This document shows positions 26,112 through 34,577 of a stretch of 64,000 nucleotides of DNA, piece after piece. The number at the start of each line of letters is the position of its first letter. Within the stretch, counting starts at the first letter, position 1. A program made the translations under genes and the position numbers. The stretch is from positions 1 through 64,000 of the forward strand of contig JBGAQX010000018.1 of NCBI GenBank assembly GCA_044220545.1, given 5' to 3'. The notes under the pieces are model-generated. The model was not told the origin of the DNA, did no database searches, and was given only the letters and a program-made list of their open reading frames with translations. Source of the stretch: Fen-999 sp044220545. GTDB lineage: Bacteria; Pseudomonadota; Gammaproteobacteria; Burkholderiales; Rhodocyclaceae.

Positions 26112-26555
26112 ATGAAACGGAACGCATTGCGGTTGTTGTTTGCGGCGGCAGTGCTCATGGCCGCGAGCGGTGTGGTATCGGCGGCTGGAGGCAAGGCAAA
26201 AGTCGATGCGGGCAAGTACGAGTACACGAATAGTTGCGCGGTGTGTCATGGCGCGGGCGGCAAGGGCGATAGCCCGGGTGCCGAGTTTCTGAAGACGATG
26301 CCTAGTGATCTGTCGACTCTGTCGAAGCGCAATGGCGGCGTCTTCCCGTTTGAGCGCGTCTATGCCGTCATTGACGGACGGGAGACGGTGAAGGGGCACG
26401 GTAGCCGCGAGATGCCGATCTGGGGTGATCGCTACAGCGCCGAGACCGTCAAGGCCGGTGAGTACTATGTCGACATGCCCTACGATATGGAAATGTATGT
26501 GCGGAGCCGCATCATCAGCCTGATTGACTATCTGCACCGGCTACAGGCGAAATAG
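26112..26555 (+). CDS. Periplasmic mono-heme cytochrome c
   Basis: 147 residues. A signal peptide (about 1-25, VVSAAGG) precedes one heme-attachment motif CAVCH (42-46); Met101 in REMPIWGDRY is the probable sixth ligand. This MPxWG type of class I cytochrome c often accompanies respiratory or electron-transfer proteins, but no partner gene is adjacent. Codons use more A/T at third positions (for example GTGTGTCATG, GATAGCCC, ACGAATAGT) than neighbouring genes, which could mean high expression or a different origin. It appears to be a single-gene unit. Specific role unknown. Confidence 0.88.
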   Translation: MKRNALRLLFAAAVLMAASGVVSAAGGKAKVDAGKYEYTNSCAVCHGAGGKGDSPGAEFLKTMPSDLSTLSKRNGGVFPFERVYAVIDGRETVKGHGSREMPIWGDRYSAETVKAGEYYVDMPYDMEMYVRSRIISLIDYLHRLQAK

Positions 26556-26643
26556 CCATTTGGCGCTGATGAGGCGTTGTCTTGTCGATAGGGGGCTAGT
26601 GGGCTAAGGCCATCGGTGGGCGAGGGTAGAATGGCCGCTTCTC

Positions 26644-28203
26644 ATGTCCCCGTCGCTCATGTCCGATCCGACGTCCTCCCAAAACGCGCCCCCGAGCCTG
26701 CTGATCCTCGCCGCCGACGCGAATGAGGCCAAGGGGCTGGCGGCGCGTTTCGGCGGCGGCAAGGAGGGCGGCAGGTTTCAGCAAGTCGGCGATGCGACCA
26801 GCCTGCGGGCGGCGCTTCGCGCCCAGCCTTGGGACGCGGCGCTTTATTTGTTCGGGTTACCCGGCTTGACCGCGCCCGCCGCCCTGAAAGTCTTGCACGG
26901 TCTGGATCTGGATCTTCCCTTTATTGTCGTCGCCGACCCCGCCGATGAGAAGGCGGCCGTCAGGGCGATGCGCGCCGGCGCCCACGATGTTGTCTTTCGT
27001 GACCGTCCGAGCCGGTTGGTGCCGGCCGTCGAGCGCGAGGTGCGCGAAGCGCGTCAGCGGGCCGACCATCGGGCGGCCTTGGCCATGGTCCACGACAGCG
27101 ACGCCCGCTTTCGTGGCTTGGCCTCCAGCCTGCCGGGCATGGTCTTCCACCTGCAACGGGGTTCGGACGGCGGCTATCGTTTTCTCTACGTCAGCGAGGG
27201 CAGCCACCGTTTGTTCGGTATCAAGCAGCACGAGCTGCTGGCCTCGCCCAAGAAGTTCTTCGACACCATCGAGGCGGATGACCGGCGCGCCCTCGAAACG
27301 GCGCTGTCCGAGTCGGCGGTCACCGGCGCGCCGCTCGACTGGGCCGGCCGGCTGCGCGGGCGTGGCCGGGGCAAATGGATCGATCTGCGCTCGACACCAC
27401 GACGCGGCGAGGAGGGCTCGGCGGGCAGCGTCACGTGGCAGGGCATCGCCACCAACATCACCGCGATCAAGGAAACCGAGGCAGCCCTGCGCGCCTCCCG
27501 CGAACAACTCGCCGAACTTTCCTTCCATCTGGAGGCGGCGCGGGAGCAGGAACGGGAGCGCATCGCCCGCGACATCCACGACGAACTGGGCAGCATCCTC
27601 GTGCGCCTGAAGATCGAGGCCGCGCTGCTCGCGGGCAAACTGCCCAACGAACCGCCGGCGCTGCGCGAGAAGGCGCACTCCATCGAAGGCCTGCTCGACC
27701 AGGCCATGGGCGCCGCCAGTCGCGTCGCGCGGGAACTGCGCCCGGGCATCCTCAAGGAGTTCGGTCTGCCGGCGGCCATCGAATCGCTGGCCGAGGATTT
27801 TTCTCAACATTTCGAAATCACGTGTCGCGTGCAGTGCGACGACGATCTGGAACCGGACGCGGACACCTCGCTGGCTCTGTTCCGCATCGTGCAGGAAACG
27901 CTCACCAATGTCGCGAAACACGCCCATGCGTCGCTGGTGGTCGTGCGTCTGAAGCGGGAAAAAGGTAGCATTGCGCTCGAGTTGCGCGACAACGGACGCG
28001 GCATCTCGGAGGCCGACATGATGAAGCCCAAATCATTCGGTCTGCGCGGCATCCGCGAGCGGGTGCATAGCCTGGCCGGCGAGTTCGTCATCGCGTCGGG
28101 CGAGCACGGCGGCACCCACATCAGGTTGCGGGTGCCGGAACAACGCGGCGTCGAGCCCGGGGCATCCGAAGAAGCGGAAGACATCCAGCACAAGTTATTC
28201 TGA
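26644..28203 (+). CDS. Sensor histidine kinase (NarX/DesK-like) with degenerate receiver and PAS domain
   Basis: 519 residues. Residues 15-140 look like a receiver domain but the phospho-acceptor region reads WDAALYLFGLPGLTA with no Asp, so it is probably a non-phosphorylated pseudo-receiver. A PAS domain follows (about 150-280: RFLYVSEGSHRLFGIK, GSVTWQGIATNITAIKETE). A HisKA_3 dimerisation domain has His312 (RIARDIHDELGSILV), then an ATPase domain (FRIVQETLTNVAKHA, LRDNGRGIS, FGLRGIRERV). No membrane helix is seen, so the signal is cytoplasmic. The NarL-like regulator starts 2 bases downstream and is the likely partner. Confidence 0.9.
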   Translation: MSPSLMSDPTSSQNAPPSLLILAADANEAKGLAARFGGGKEGGRFQQVGDATSLRAALRAQPWDAALYLFGLPGLTAPAALKVLHGLDLDLPFIVVADPADEKAAVRAMRAGAHDVVFRDRPSRLVPAVEREVREARQRADHRAALAMVHDSDARFRGLASSLPGMVFHLQRGSDGGYRFLYVSEGSHRLFGIKQHELLASPKKFFDTIEADDRRALETALSESAVTGAPLDWAGRLRGRGRGKWIDLRSTPRRGEEGSAGSVTWQGIATNITAIKETEAALRASREQLAELSFHLEAAREQERERIARDIHDELGSILVRLKIEAALLAGKLPNEPPALREKAHSIEGLLDQAMGAASRVARELRPGILKEFGLPAAIESLAEDFSQHFEITCRVQCDDDLEPDADTSLALFRIVQETLTNVAKHAHASLVVVRLKREKGSIALELRDNGRGISEADMMKPKSFGLRGIRERVHSLAGEFVIASGEHGGTHIRLRVPEQRGVEPGASEEAEDIQHKLF

Positions 28204-28205
28204 CC

Positions 28206-28844
28206 ATGGCCGAAAAGATTCACGTTCTCATCGCCGACGACCACGCCATCGTGCGCCAGGGGCTGAAGCAGATCCTCTCGGAAACCGAGGATCTGGTCGT
28301 CGCGGGGGAGGCCGACGACGGCGTCGAGGCCATGCAACTGGCCCGCCAACAGGTGTGGAACGTATTCCTGCTCGATGTATCGATGCCCAACCGCAACGGC
28401 ATCGATACGCTCAAGCAGTTGAAGAAGGAGTTCCCCCGCCTGCCGGTGTTGATCCTTTCCATGCACCCGGAAGAGCAGTACGCCATTCGCGCCCTGAAGG
28501 CGGGCGCGTCGGGCTACCTGACCAAGCAGAGCGCCCCGGAACAACTGGTGACGGCGATTCGCCAGGTGGCGCGCGGCAAGAAATATGTCAGTCCAACAGT
28601 GGCCATGCAGTTGGCCGACGCCATCGCCAACGATTCCGAGCAACCGCCGCACGAACTGCTCTCCGACCGCGAGTACGAAGTGCTGAAGCTGATCGCCGCC
28701 GGCAAGACGCTGACGCAGATTGCCGAGGAGTTGAATCTCGCCGTCGCCACCATCAGCACCTTTCGCGCCCGCATCCTGACGAAGCTCGGCCTGGGCAGCA
28801 CGGCCGAGCTGATTCGTTACGGCCTCGAACACAGCCTGGCCTGA
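28206..28844 (+). CDS. NarL/FixJ-family response regulator
   Basis: 212 residues. The receiver domain has IADDHAIVRQGL, phospho-acceptor Asp57 (FLLDVSMPNRNG) and a Lys in YLTKQSAPEQ. The LuxR-type helix-turn-helix is at 145-210 (LSDREYEVLKLIAAGKTLTQ, LAVATISTFRARILTKLGL). It begins 2 bases after the kinase gene, so the two form one unit. The diguanylate cyclase gene follows after 8 bases and may be co-transcribed. Targets are not evident; position suggests a possible link to motility or c-di-GMP control. Confidence 0.93.
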   Translation: MAEKIHVLIADDHAIVRQGLKQILSETEDLVVAGEADDGVEAMQLARQQVWNVFLLDVSMPNRNGIDTLKQLKKEFPRLPVLILSMHPEEQYAIRALKAGASGYLTKQSAPEQLVTAIRQVARGKKYVSPTVAMQLADAIANDSEQPPHELLSDREYEVLKLIAAGKTLTQIAEELNLAVATISTFRARILTKLGLGSTAELIRYGLEHSLA

Positions 28845-28852
28845 GCCCCGAC

Positions 28853-30604
28853 ATGGCAGATACCCAGAACCCCTCCGAACTCGCGCGCGAAACCCTGCGC
28901 CAGTTGGCCATGCGCCGGGTCGCGCCGACGCCCGACAACTATCGCGCGCTTTACCACGAGATCGCCGGTACCACGGCGGCGGAAACCTTCCCCGAGCGTT
29001 CGCTGAAGGCCATGGCCAGCGGCCTGCCGCGCGCAACACCGGAGCAGGCGCGCTTCGCCCGGCAACTGGAGGGCGCGATCGGCGAGGGCAACTGGGACGG
29101 GATCAAGACAACCCTGGGCGATCTGCTCAACAAGGCCGCGGCGGCGCCACCCAACTGGGGTGCGCTGATTCGCGAACTGCTGGCACAGATCGAGACCCGC
29201 CACGCCGGAGTCACGTCCGCCAAGAAGCGCGAGGCGCTCGACCACGTTCTGGCGGCCTCCGGCACGCCGGATGTCCTGTTCCCCCGCCTGCAATCGCTGA
29301 CCAGGAACTGGGCCCAGGGCAGCGCGGCCGAAGGCAGCCTGGTCGACGCGGGCAGCGCGGACAGCGCGGCATCGGGCGCCGGGGAACCGGCCGGCCCGGC
29401 GCCTTCGATGAATGTCGAACTTCAGGAGTTGCTGGCCAAGCTGCTCGACAACACGCTCAGCATCCTGTTGATCGATACGCCGGAACTGGCCAAAGAGGCG
29501 ACCGGCCTGGCCGCCGATATCCGCGCCGCCGGAACCGCCGAGCAGATTGCCGGCTTTACGGCGAAGCTGAAGAAGTTCAGTTACCGCCTGCAGTTCGTCG
29601 CCGAAGACCAGATGGAGCTGCGCACGGCCTTGCTCCATCTGCTGCAACTGATTATCGAGAACATCAGCGAACTGGTCATCGACGACCAATGGATGAGCGG
29701 CCAGGTCGCACTGGTGCGCGATCTGGTCGGTCAGCCGCTCAGCTTGCGCCAGATCGACGACGTCGAGCGGCGGCTGAAGGATCTGATCTACAAGCAGAGC
29801 ACGCTCAAGAAGAACCTCAGCGACGCCCAGGAGCGGCTGAAGAGCATGCTGGCCAACTTCGTGGACCGGCTGGCCGACTTTGCCTCGACCACCGGCGAGT
29901 ATCACGACCGGATCGGCGTCTGCGCCGACAAGATCAGCAAGGCACATGACATCACCGAACTTTCCGACGTGCTCGACGTGGTGATGCACGAAACCCGCGC
30001 CGTCCAGCTGGCCGCCCAGCGTTCGCGTGACGAACTGCTTACCATGCGCGCCCGGGTGCAGGAGGCCGAGCAGGAAGTGGCGCGCCTGCACGCCGAACTC
30101 GAGCAGGCCAGCGACATGGTCCGCCACGACGCCCTGACCGGCGCGCTCAACCGCAAGGGCATGGAAGAAGCGCTGGAACGCGAAGTTGGCCGCACCCGGC
30201 GCAAGGAAGCACCCCTGTGCGTGGCGATGCTCGACATCGACAACTTCAAGAAGCTCAACGACACGTACGGTCACGACACCGGTGACCAGGCCCTGGTGCA
30301 CCTGACCCAGGTGGTGCGCGAGACCCTGCGGCCGCAGGACACCCTGGCACGCTACGGTGGCGAGGAGTTCATCGTCATCCTGTCGGACACCGGCCTGGAA
30401 AACGGTGTCCAGGTAATGGTGCGCGTCCAGCGCGAACTGACCCGCAAGTTCTTCCTCCACCGCAACGACAAGCTGCTCATCACCTTCAGTTGCGGTGTCG
30501 CCGAACTCGCTAGTGACGAAGAGCCTACCGCCGCCATCAAGCGTGCCGACCAGGCCATGTATCTCGCCAAGCGGGCTGGCAAGAACCGGGTATTGGCCGC
30601 CTAA
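28853..30604 (+). CDS. Diguanylate cyclase (GGDEF) with helical regulatory domain
   Basis: 583 residues from the ATG at 28853; a longer frame upstream overlaps the response regulator and is rejected. The N-terminal 390 residues are soluble and largely helical, with coiled-coil stretches (about 280-330 and 370-410). The GGDEF domain (about 415-583) has DALTGALNRKGMEEAL, DIDNFKKLNDTYGHDTGD, the active GGEEF (502-506), and RPQD (493-496) five residues before it, an intact product-inhibition site. It makes c-di-GMP in the cytoplasm. It lies just upstream of the flagellin region, and the window also encodes a YcgR c-di-GMP receptor. Confidence 0.92.
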   Translation: MADTQNPSELARETLRQLAMRRVAPTPDNYRALYHEIAGTTAAETFPERSLKAMASGLPRATPEQARFARQLEGAIGEGNWDGIKTTLGDLLNKAAAAPPNWGALIRELLAQIETRHAGVTSAKKREALDHVLAASGTPDVLFPRLQSLTRNWAQGSAAEGSLVDAGSADSAASGAGEPAGPAPSMNVELQELLAKLLDNTLSILLIDTPELAKEATGLAADIRAAGTAEQIAGFTAKLKKFSYRLQFVAEDQMELRTALLHLLQLIIENISELVIDDQWMSGQVALVRDLVGQPLSLRQIDDVERRLKDLIYKQSTLKKNLSDAQERLKSMLANFVDRLADFASTTGEYHDRIGVCADKISKAHDITELSDVLDVVMHETRAVQLAAQRSRDELLTMRARVQEAEQEVARLHAELEQASDMVRHDALTGALNRKGMEEALEREVGRTRRKEAPLCVAMLDIDNFKKLNDTYGHDTGDQALVHLTQVVRETLRPQDTLARYGGEEFIVILSDTGLENGVQVMVRVQRELTRKFFLHRNDKLLITFSCGVAELASDEEPTAAIKRADQAMYLAKRAGKNRVLAA

Positions 30605-30681
30605 CCAATTGTTATTACGCTATTTTGATGGCGTAGCCACCAGATCTCCCGCCAATCTCTTGGCGCCGACTGTACCAACGC

Positions 30682-30708
30682 TAAAGTTTCCCGACCGGCC
30701 TCCGATAA
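30682..30708 (+). promoter_or_regulatory. Sigma-28 promoter of the flagellin gene
   Basis: TAAAGTTT, an 11-base spacer and TCCGATAA match the flagellar sigma-28 consensus TAAAGTTT-N11-GCCGATAA at 15 of 16 positions. The start point would lie about 90 bases before the flagellin ATG, giving a long leader. This places flagellin in the late class of flagellar genes. Confidence 0.9.
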
Positions 30709-30807
30709 AACTCCTGTGCGCGGAGCAATCCGCACCAACCGAACCCCAGGTTGGCCTACGGAGACACCAAAGGGCCAACGAGGCTAACCCTCTCAAGGAG
30801 ATTGAAA

Positions 30808-31524
30808 ATGGCACAAGTCATCAACACCAACGTATCGTCCCTTTTTGCCGGTGCTGCCCTGAGCAAGTCCTCCAACGCCCTGCTTACCGCCCAACAGCGT
30901 CTGTCTTCCGGCCTGCGCATCAACAGCGCCAAGGACGATCCCACCGGCATGGTCACCGCTACCGGTTACGACAGCCAGGTGCGCGGTGCCAACCAGGCCA
31001 TTCGCAACGCCAACAACGGCATCTCGACCGCGCAGATCAACGACGGCTATCACCAGCAGGTTCTGGAAAACCTGCAGCGTATGCGTGAAATCGCGGTCCA
31101 GGCGGGCGGCACCTCCTCAGGCGTCGAGCACACCGCCCTGGTCGCCGAAAACACCCGTATCCTGGGGTTGGCCGGCAACACCGGCACTGTGGTCGTAAAC
31201 TCCAACGGCGGCACCGTAACCGGCGTGGGTACCAAGGCCTCTCTGGGAACTACCTATACCGTCGCCGGCATTGACGCGGATATCGGACTTGTGACCACGG
31301 CGCGTGCCTCGTACGGCGCCGACATGGCGACCTTCCAGTCCGCCATCAACACCTTGCAGTCTCAGTCCGTGAATACTTCGGCTGCTTACAGCCGCGTGAT
31401 GGATACCGACTACGCGACCGAGACCACGGCCATGACCCGTAACCAGATTCTGCAACAAGCGGGCATCGCGTCCTTGGCGCAATCGAACCAAAACCCGAGC
31501 ATGGTGCTGTCGCTCCTCCGTTAA
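30808..31524 (+). CDS. fliC: Compact flagellin
   Basis: 238 residues, short for a flagellin. The D0/D1 N-terminus (MAQVINTNVSSLFAGAAL, QQRLSSGLRINSAKDD) and C-terminus (RVMDTDYATETTAMTRNQIL, QASIASLAQSNQNP-like end) are conserved; the variable middle is reduced to a short Gly/Thr/Val-rich link, so D2 and D3 are missing. The usual SAKDDAAGLAI is replaced by SAKDDPTGMVTATGYDSQ. The ribosome-binding site AAGGAG precedes the ATG. It is the filament subunit, with FliS as chaperone and FliD as cap encoded just downstream. It is the only flagellin in the window; others may exist elsewhere. Confidence 0.95.
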   Translation: MAQVINTNVSSLFAGAALSKSSNALLTAQQRLSSGLRINSAKDDPTGMVTATGYDSQVRGANQAIRNANNGISTAQINDGYHQQVLENLQRMREIAVQAGGTSSGVEHTALVAENTRILGLAGNTGTVVVNSNGGTVTGVGTKASLGTTYTVAGIDADIGLVTTARASYGADMATFQSAINTLQSQSVNTSAAYSRVMDTDYATETTAMTRNQILQQAGIASLAQSNQNPSMVLSLLR

Positions 31525-31551
31525 GCCGCTGATATCAAAGAAAGTTAGGTA

Positions 31552-31576
31552 CCCGGCCGGATCATCTCCGGCCGGG
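31552..31576 (+). terminator. Strong hairpin between flagellin and flaG
   Basis: CCCGGCCGGA, loop TCATC, TCCGGCCGGG: a perfect 10-bp GC-rich stem 27 bases after the flagellin stop. No T-run follows, so it may be a partial terminator or a 3' stabilising structure that sets flagellin mRNA above flaG-fliD. Confidence 0.65.
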
Positions 31577-31602
31577 GATTCAGGACTGAAAGAGAGACGA
31601 AA

Positions 31603-31959
31603 ATGAACATTCAGAATGTGTTCAGTCCCGCTCAGGCCCCGCAACCGGAGTTGTACGTGGCGGACGCTGTGCCGACCCCGTCCCGTGCCCAGACGCAAGC
31701 ACCACCGGTTCAACAGAAAGCGGAACCTACGCCACAACAGGTACAGCAGGCGGTGCAGAATATCAACCGGACGCTGAAGACCTCGAGCAACACCGCGCTG
31801 GAATTCAGCGTCGATCAAGGCACGCACGCAACCGTGGTAAAGATCGTCGACACGGAGTCGGGCGAGCTGATCCGGCAGATTCCTTCCGATGCCGCGCTGG
31901 CAATTGCCGAATCCATCGGCGAATTTCAGAAGGGGTTGTTGCTGCGGCAGCAAGCGTAG
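31603..31959 (+). CDS. flaG: FlaG family flagellar protein
   Basis: 118 residues. The N-terminal half is Pro/Gln-rich and low in complexity; the C-terminal 70 residues carry the FlaG domain (VQNINRTLKTSSNTALEFSV, VVKIVDTESGELIRQIPSDAA). FlaG proteins influence filament length or stability in polar-flagellated bacteria. The gene lies between flagellin and fliD, its standard position, and is preceded by GAGAGACG close to the ATG. It probably depends on read-through from the flagellin promoter. Confidence 0.9.
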   Translation: MNIQNVFSPAQAPQPELYVADAVPTPSRAQTQAPPVQQKAEPTPQQVQQAVQNINRTLKTSSNTALEFSVDQGTHATVVKIVDTESGELIRQIPSDAALAIAESIGEFQKGLLLRQQA

Positions 31960-31984
31960 CCAAGGACAGGCAAGGAGATAGGGC

Positions 31985-33313
31985 ATGGCCACATCAAGCA
32001 TATCGAGCCTCGATGTTCCGTCACTGGTTTCCCAGTTGATGTCGATCGAGCGACAACCTATCGACAAGCTCAACACCAAGATTACCGACTACCAGAGCAA
32101 GATTTCCTCCTTCGGAACCTTGAGTGGTCTGGTTTCAAGCTTCCAGACCGCCGTGCAGGGGCTCAAGAGCAGCCTCGAGGGCTACGGTGCCACATCGGCG
32201 GACACCAACATATTGTCGGCCACAGCGGCCAGCACCGCCGCCGCGGGAACCTATTCAATCAACGTTACCCGGCTGGCACAGGCGCAAAATCTGGTGGCCG
32301 CCGGGCAAGCCTCGGAAACCATCGCGATTTCCACTGCGGACTCAACCGTTACCTTCACCATCGGCGGCACCCCCATGGCGGTGACGATCACCGCGGGTGC
32401 ATCGCTGCAACAGATCCGCGATTCGATCAACGGTGCCAACCTGGGGCTAACCGCCTCCATCATCAATGACGGTAGCGGCACACCCTATCGTCTCGTACTG
32501 ACGGCCAACAAGACTGGCGCCAGCAATGGCGTCAGCAGCATCGCAGTTTCGGGTGACGCCGCGGTGGGCAGTCTGCTGACGTATGGCGCGGTCGGTAGCA
32601 CCGTGACGCAGTCGGCCGCCGCTCAGGATGCCAGTTTCGCGGTCAATGGCATCGCCATCACCAGCGCCACGAACACCGTCACTGGCGCCATCCAGGGCGT
32701 TACGCTCACCCTCAAGGCACCCACAGCGACGGCAACCACCCTGACTGTCGCGCGAGACACAAGCGCCATCGATGCAGCGGCAGCCAAATTTGTCGAAAGC
32801 TACAACGCGTTGGCCACCCAACTGAAATCCCGGTCGGCATTTGGCAGCGCAACAACAGCCGGCGGTGTCCTGGCGGGCGACAATACGGTACGCCAGATGC
32901 TCGATCAGTTGCGCGGCATATTCATGACGCCGGCGAGTGGCGGCACCTTCAGCTACCTGGCCGAGATCGGTATTACCACCCAGGCAGGCGGTACCCTGAA
33001 ACTGGACAGTAGCAAGTTCGGCCAGGCACTTAGCGGCAATTTCAGTGATGTCGCCAACTTGTTCAATGGGGCCACAGGTTTCGCGACGCGGCTGGCGGCA
33101 TGGACAACCTCCATGACGGAAACCGGCGGAGTGATCGCACAGCGAACGCAGAGTCTGAATACATCCATCAAGGGCTATAACGAGCTGATCGACCGGCTGG
33201 AAATTCGGATGAAGGCATTGCAGAGGCAATACACCACCACGTACAGCAACCTGAATATGATGTTGACCAGCATGAACGATACGAGCAACTACCTGACATC
33301 GCAGTTTAGTTAA
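31985..33313 (+). CDS. fliD: FliD, flagellar filament cap
   Basis: 442 residues, usual for FliD. The N-terminus SSISSLDVPSLVSQLMSIERQPIDKL and the C-terminus ending MLTSMNDTSNYLTSQFS are the coiled-coil D0/D1 regions; the middle is Thr/Ala-rich (TYSINVTRLAQAQNLVAAG, ITAGASLQQIRDSINGANLG). It forms the pentameric cap that folds flagellin at the filament tip. The ribosome-binding site CAAGGAGATA precedes the ATG. It is followed by its regulators fliS and the fliT pair. Confidence 0.95.
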   Translation: MATSSISSLDVPSLVSQLMSIERQPIDKLNTKITDYQSKISSFGTLSGLVSSFQTAVQGLKSSLEGYGATSADTNILSATAASTAAAGTYSINVTRLAQAQNLVAAGQASETIAISTADSTVTFTIGGTPMAVTITAGASLQQIRDSINGANLGLTASIINDGSGTPYRLVLTANKTGASNGVSSIAVSGDAAVGSLLTYGAVGSTVTQSAAAQDASFAVNGIAITSATNTVTGAIQGVTLTLKAPTATATTLTVARDTSAIDAAAAKFVESYNALATQLKSRSAFGSATTAGGVLAGDNTVRQMLDQLRGIFMTPASGGTFSYLAEIGITTQAGGTLKLDSSKFGQALSGNFSDVANLFNGATGFATRLAAWTTSMTETGGVIAQRTQSLNTSIKGYNELIDRLEIRMKALQRQYTTTYSNLNMMLTSMNDTSNYLTSQFS

Positions 33314-33330
33314 TCCCCAGGTCGATCGAT

Positions 33331-33738
33331 ATGAACACCACCGCCGCAATCAATGCCTACACGGATGTCGGCCTGGAAACCAGCGTGATGAGCGCCGATG
33401 CGCACAAGCTGGTCGCCATGCTCTTTCAGGGCGCGCTCCTGGCGATCTCCGAGGCGAAGTACGAGATGCTGAACCGGCGGATGGAGGCGAAGGGGAAGGC
33501 CATTTCCAAAGCCATGGCCATCATCGGCGAAGGCCTGCACCCCAGCCTGAACATGAAAGCCGGCGGCGAGATCGCGCAAAATCTGTCCGCGCTGTACAGC
33601 TACATGATCAAGCGCCTGACGGAAGGCAACCGGAACAACGACCCGGCGGCCTTGGACGAAGTTACACGGCTGCTGGCGGAACTGCAGGACGCATGGAACA
33701 GCATCCGCCCTCAGGTAGTTCAAGCCGCGGCTGCCTAG
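33331..33738 (+). CDS. fliS: FliS, flagellin export chaperone
   Basis: 135 residues. It begins MNTTAAINAYTDVGLETSVM, with the FliS pattern AHKLVAMLFQGALLAISEAK and a helical body (KGKAISKAMAIIGEGLHPSLN, AQNLSALYSYMIKRLTEGN). FliS binds the C-terminus of flagellin in the cytoplasm and stops early polymerisation before export. The gene lies 17 bases after fliD. Confidence 0.95.
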   Translation: MNTTAAINAYTDVGLETSVMSADAHKLVAMLFQGALLAISEAKYEMLNRRMEAKGKAISKAMAIIGEGLHPSLNMKAGGEIAQNLSALYSYMIKRLTEGNRNNDPAALDEVTRLLAELQDAWNSIRPQVVQAAAA

Positions 33739-33783
33739 CCCGACGGGAAGGCAGCCGCGCGCTCTCACCGCAGGCAAGAAGTC

Positions 33784-34107
33784 ATGAGCGCGGCCCAGGT
33801 CATTGCCAACTACCAAGCGCTTTCAGCACTGACGGGGAAGATGCGTGACGCCGCCATGCGCGGCGAGTGGGACGACCTCATCGCAATCGAGCAACAACGC
33901 GGCAAGCTCGTCGCCTCCATGAAGCCACTGGATAGCCAGGCCAGGCTCGATGAGGCCACACGACAGCGCAAGAATGCGCTGATAACCGAAGTTCTTGCGG
34001 CCGATGCCGAGATCCGCAATCTCACCCAAGCCTGGATGGATCAGTTCCAGCTCACCATGCAAAGCAGTGTTCAGGAACTGCGCTTGCTGAAGGAATATGG
34101 CGCGTGA
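33784..34107 (+). CDS. fliT: FliT-like flagellar chaperone, first copy
   Basis: 107 residues, all helical. VIANYQALSALTGKMRDAAMRGEWDDLIAIEQQRGKL and ALITEVLAADAEIRNLTQAWMDQF fit the FliT family, which binds FliD and the export ATPase in the cytoplasm. It is followed by a second gene of the same length and layout, so the pair looks like a tandem duplication. The family is weakly conserved; context (fliD-fliS-fliT) carries much of the call. Confidence 0.8.
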   Translation: MSAAQVIANYQALSALTGKMRDAAMRGEWDDLIAIEQQRGKLVASMKPLDSQARLDEATRQRKNALITEVLAADAEIRNLTQAWMDQFQLTMQSSVQELRLLKEYGA

Positions 34108-34187
34108 CTCGCCATGCCAGAATTAGCCAGCGATCCAGCCGTTCTTTCCGCGAACGAGGCCACTGCTCGGGACTTACCATCCTGTCA

Positions 34188-34511
34188 ATGGCTTCCCAGA
34201 TTGAGCTTTTCGAAGAAATGAGCGCCCTCTCCGCCCGCATGGTGGCGGCGGCGCAGGGTAACGACTGGGAGCGGTTGGTCGACCTGGAACGTTCGGTCAT
34301 TGCCCTGCGCAATACCCTGATGACCGATGACGACACCGGTTTGCTGTCGGCGTCGGAAATCGAGATGAAGCGGGCACTGATCCAGCGCATCCTCGATGAT
34401 GACGCCGAGATTCGACGGCATACCGAACCCTGGATGGAGCAGGTACGCAAGTTCCTCGGCAGCAATGCGCGGCACAAACCGGTCGAAAGCGCCTACGGCG
34501 CGTCGGCCTGA
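34188..34511 (+). CDS. FliT-like flagellar chaperone, second copy
   Basis: 107 residues, the same length as the preceding gene and alignable with it: MSALSARMVAAAQGNDWERLVDLERSVIALR against LSALTGKMRDAAMRGEWDDLIAIEQQRGKL, and RALIQRILDDDAEIRRHTEPWMEQVRKFL against NALITEVLAADAEIRNLTQAWMDQFQL. Divergence is strong, so the duplication is old. ATG 34188 is chosen because it aligns with the start of the first copy; a GTG at 34104 overlapping the previous stop would add 28 residues. It may serve a different export client. Confidence 0.7.
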   Translation: MASQIELFEEMSALSARMVAAAQGNDWERLVDLERSVIALRNTLMTDDDTGLLSASEIEMKRALIQRILDDDAEIRRHTEPWMEQVRKFLGSNARHKPVESAYGASA

Positions 34512-34577
34512 TTCTCCGGTGGCCCGCATGGCTGCCGTCCCCGCCAGTTCCGGCATCGCCCTGGGTACAACCCGGCC

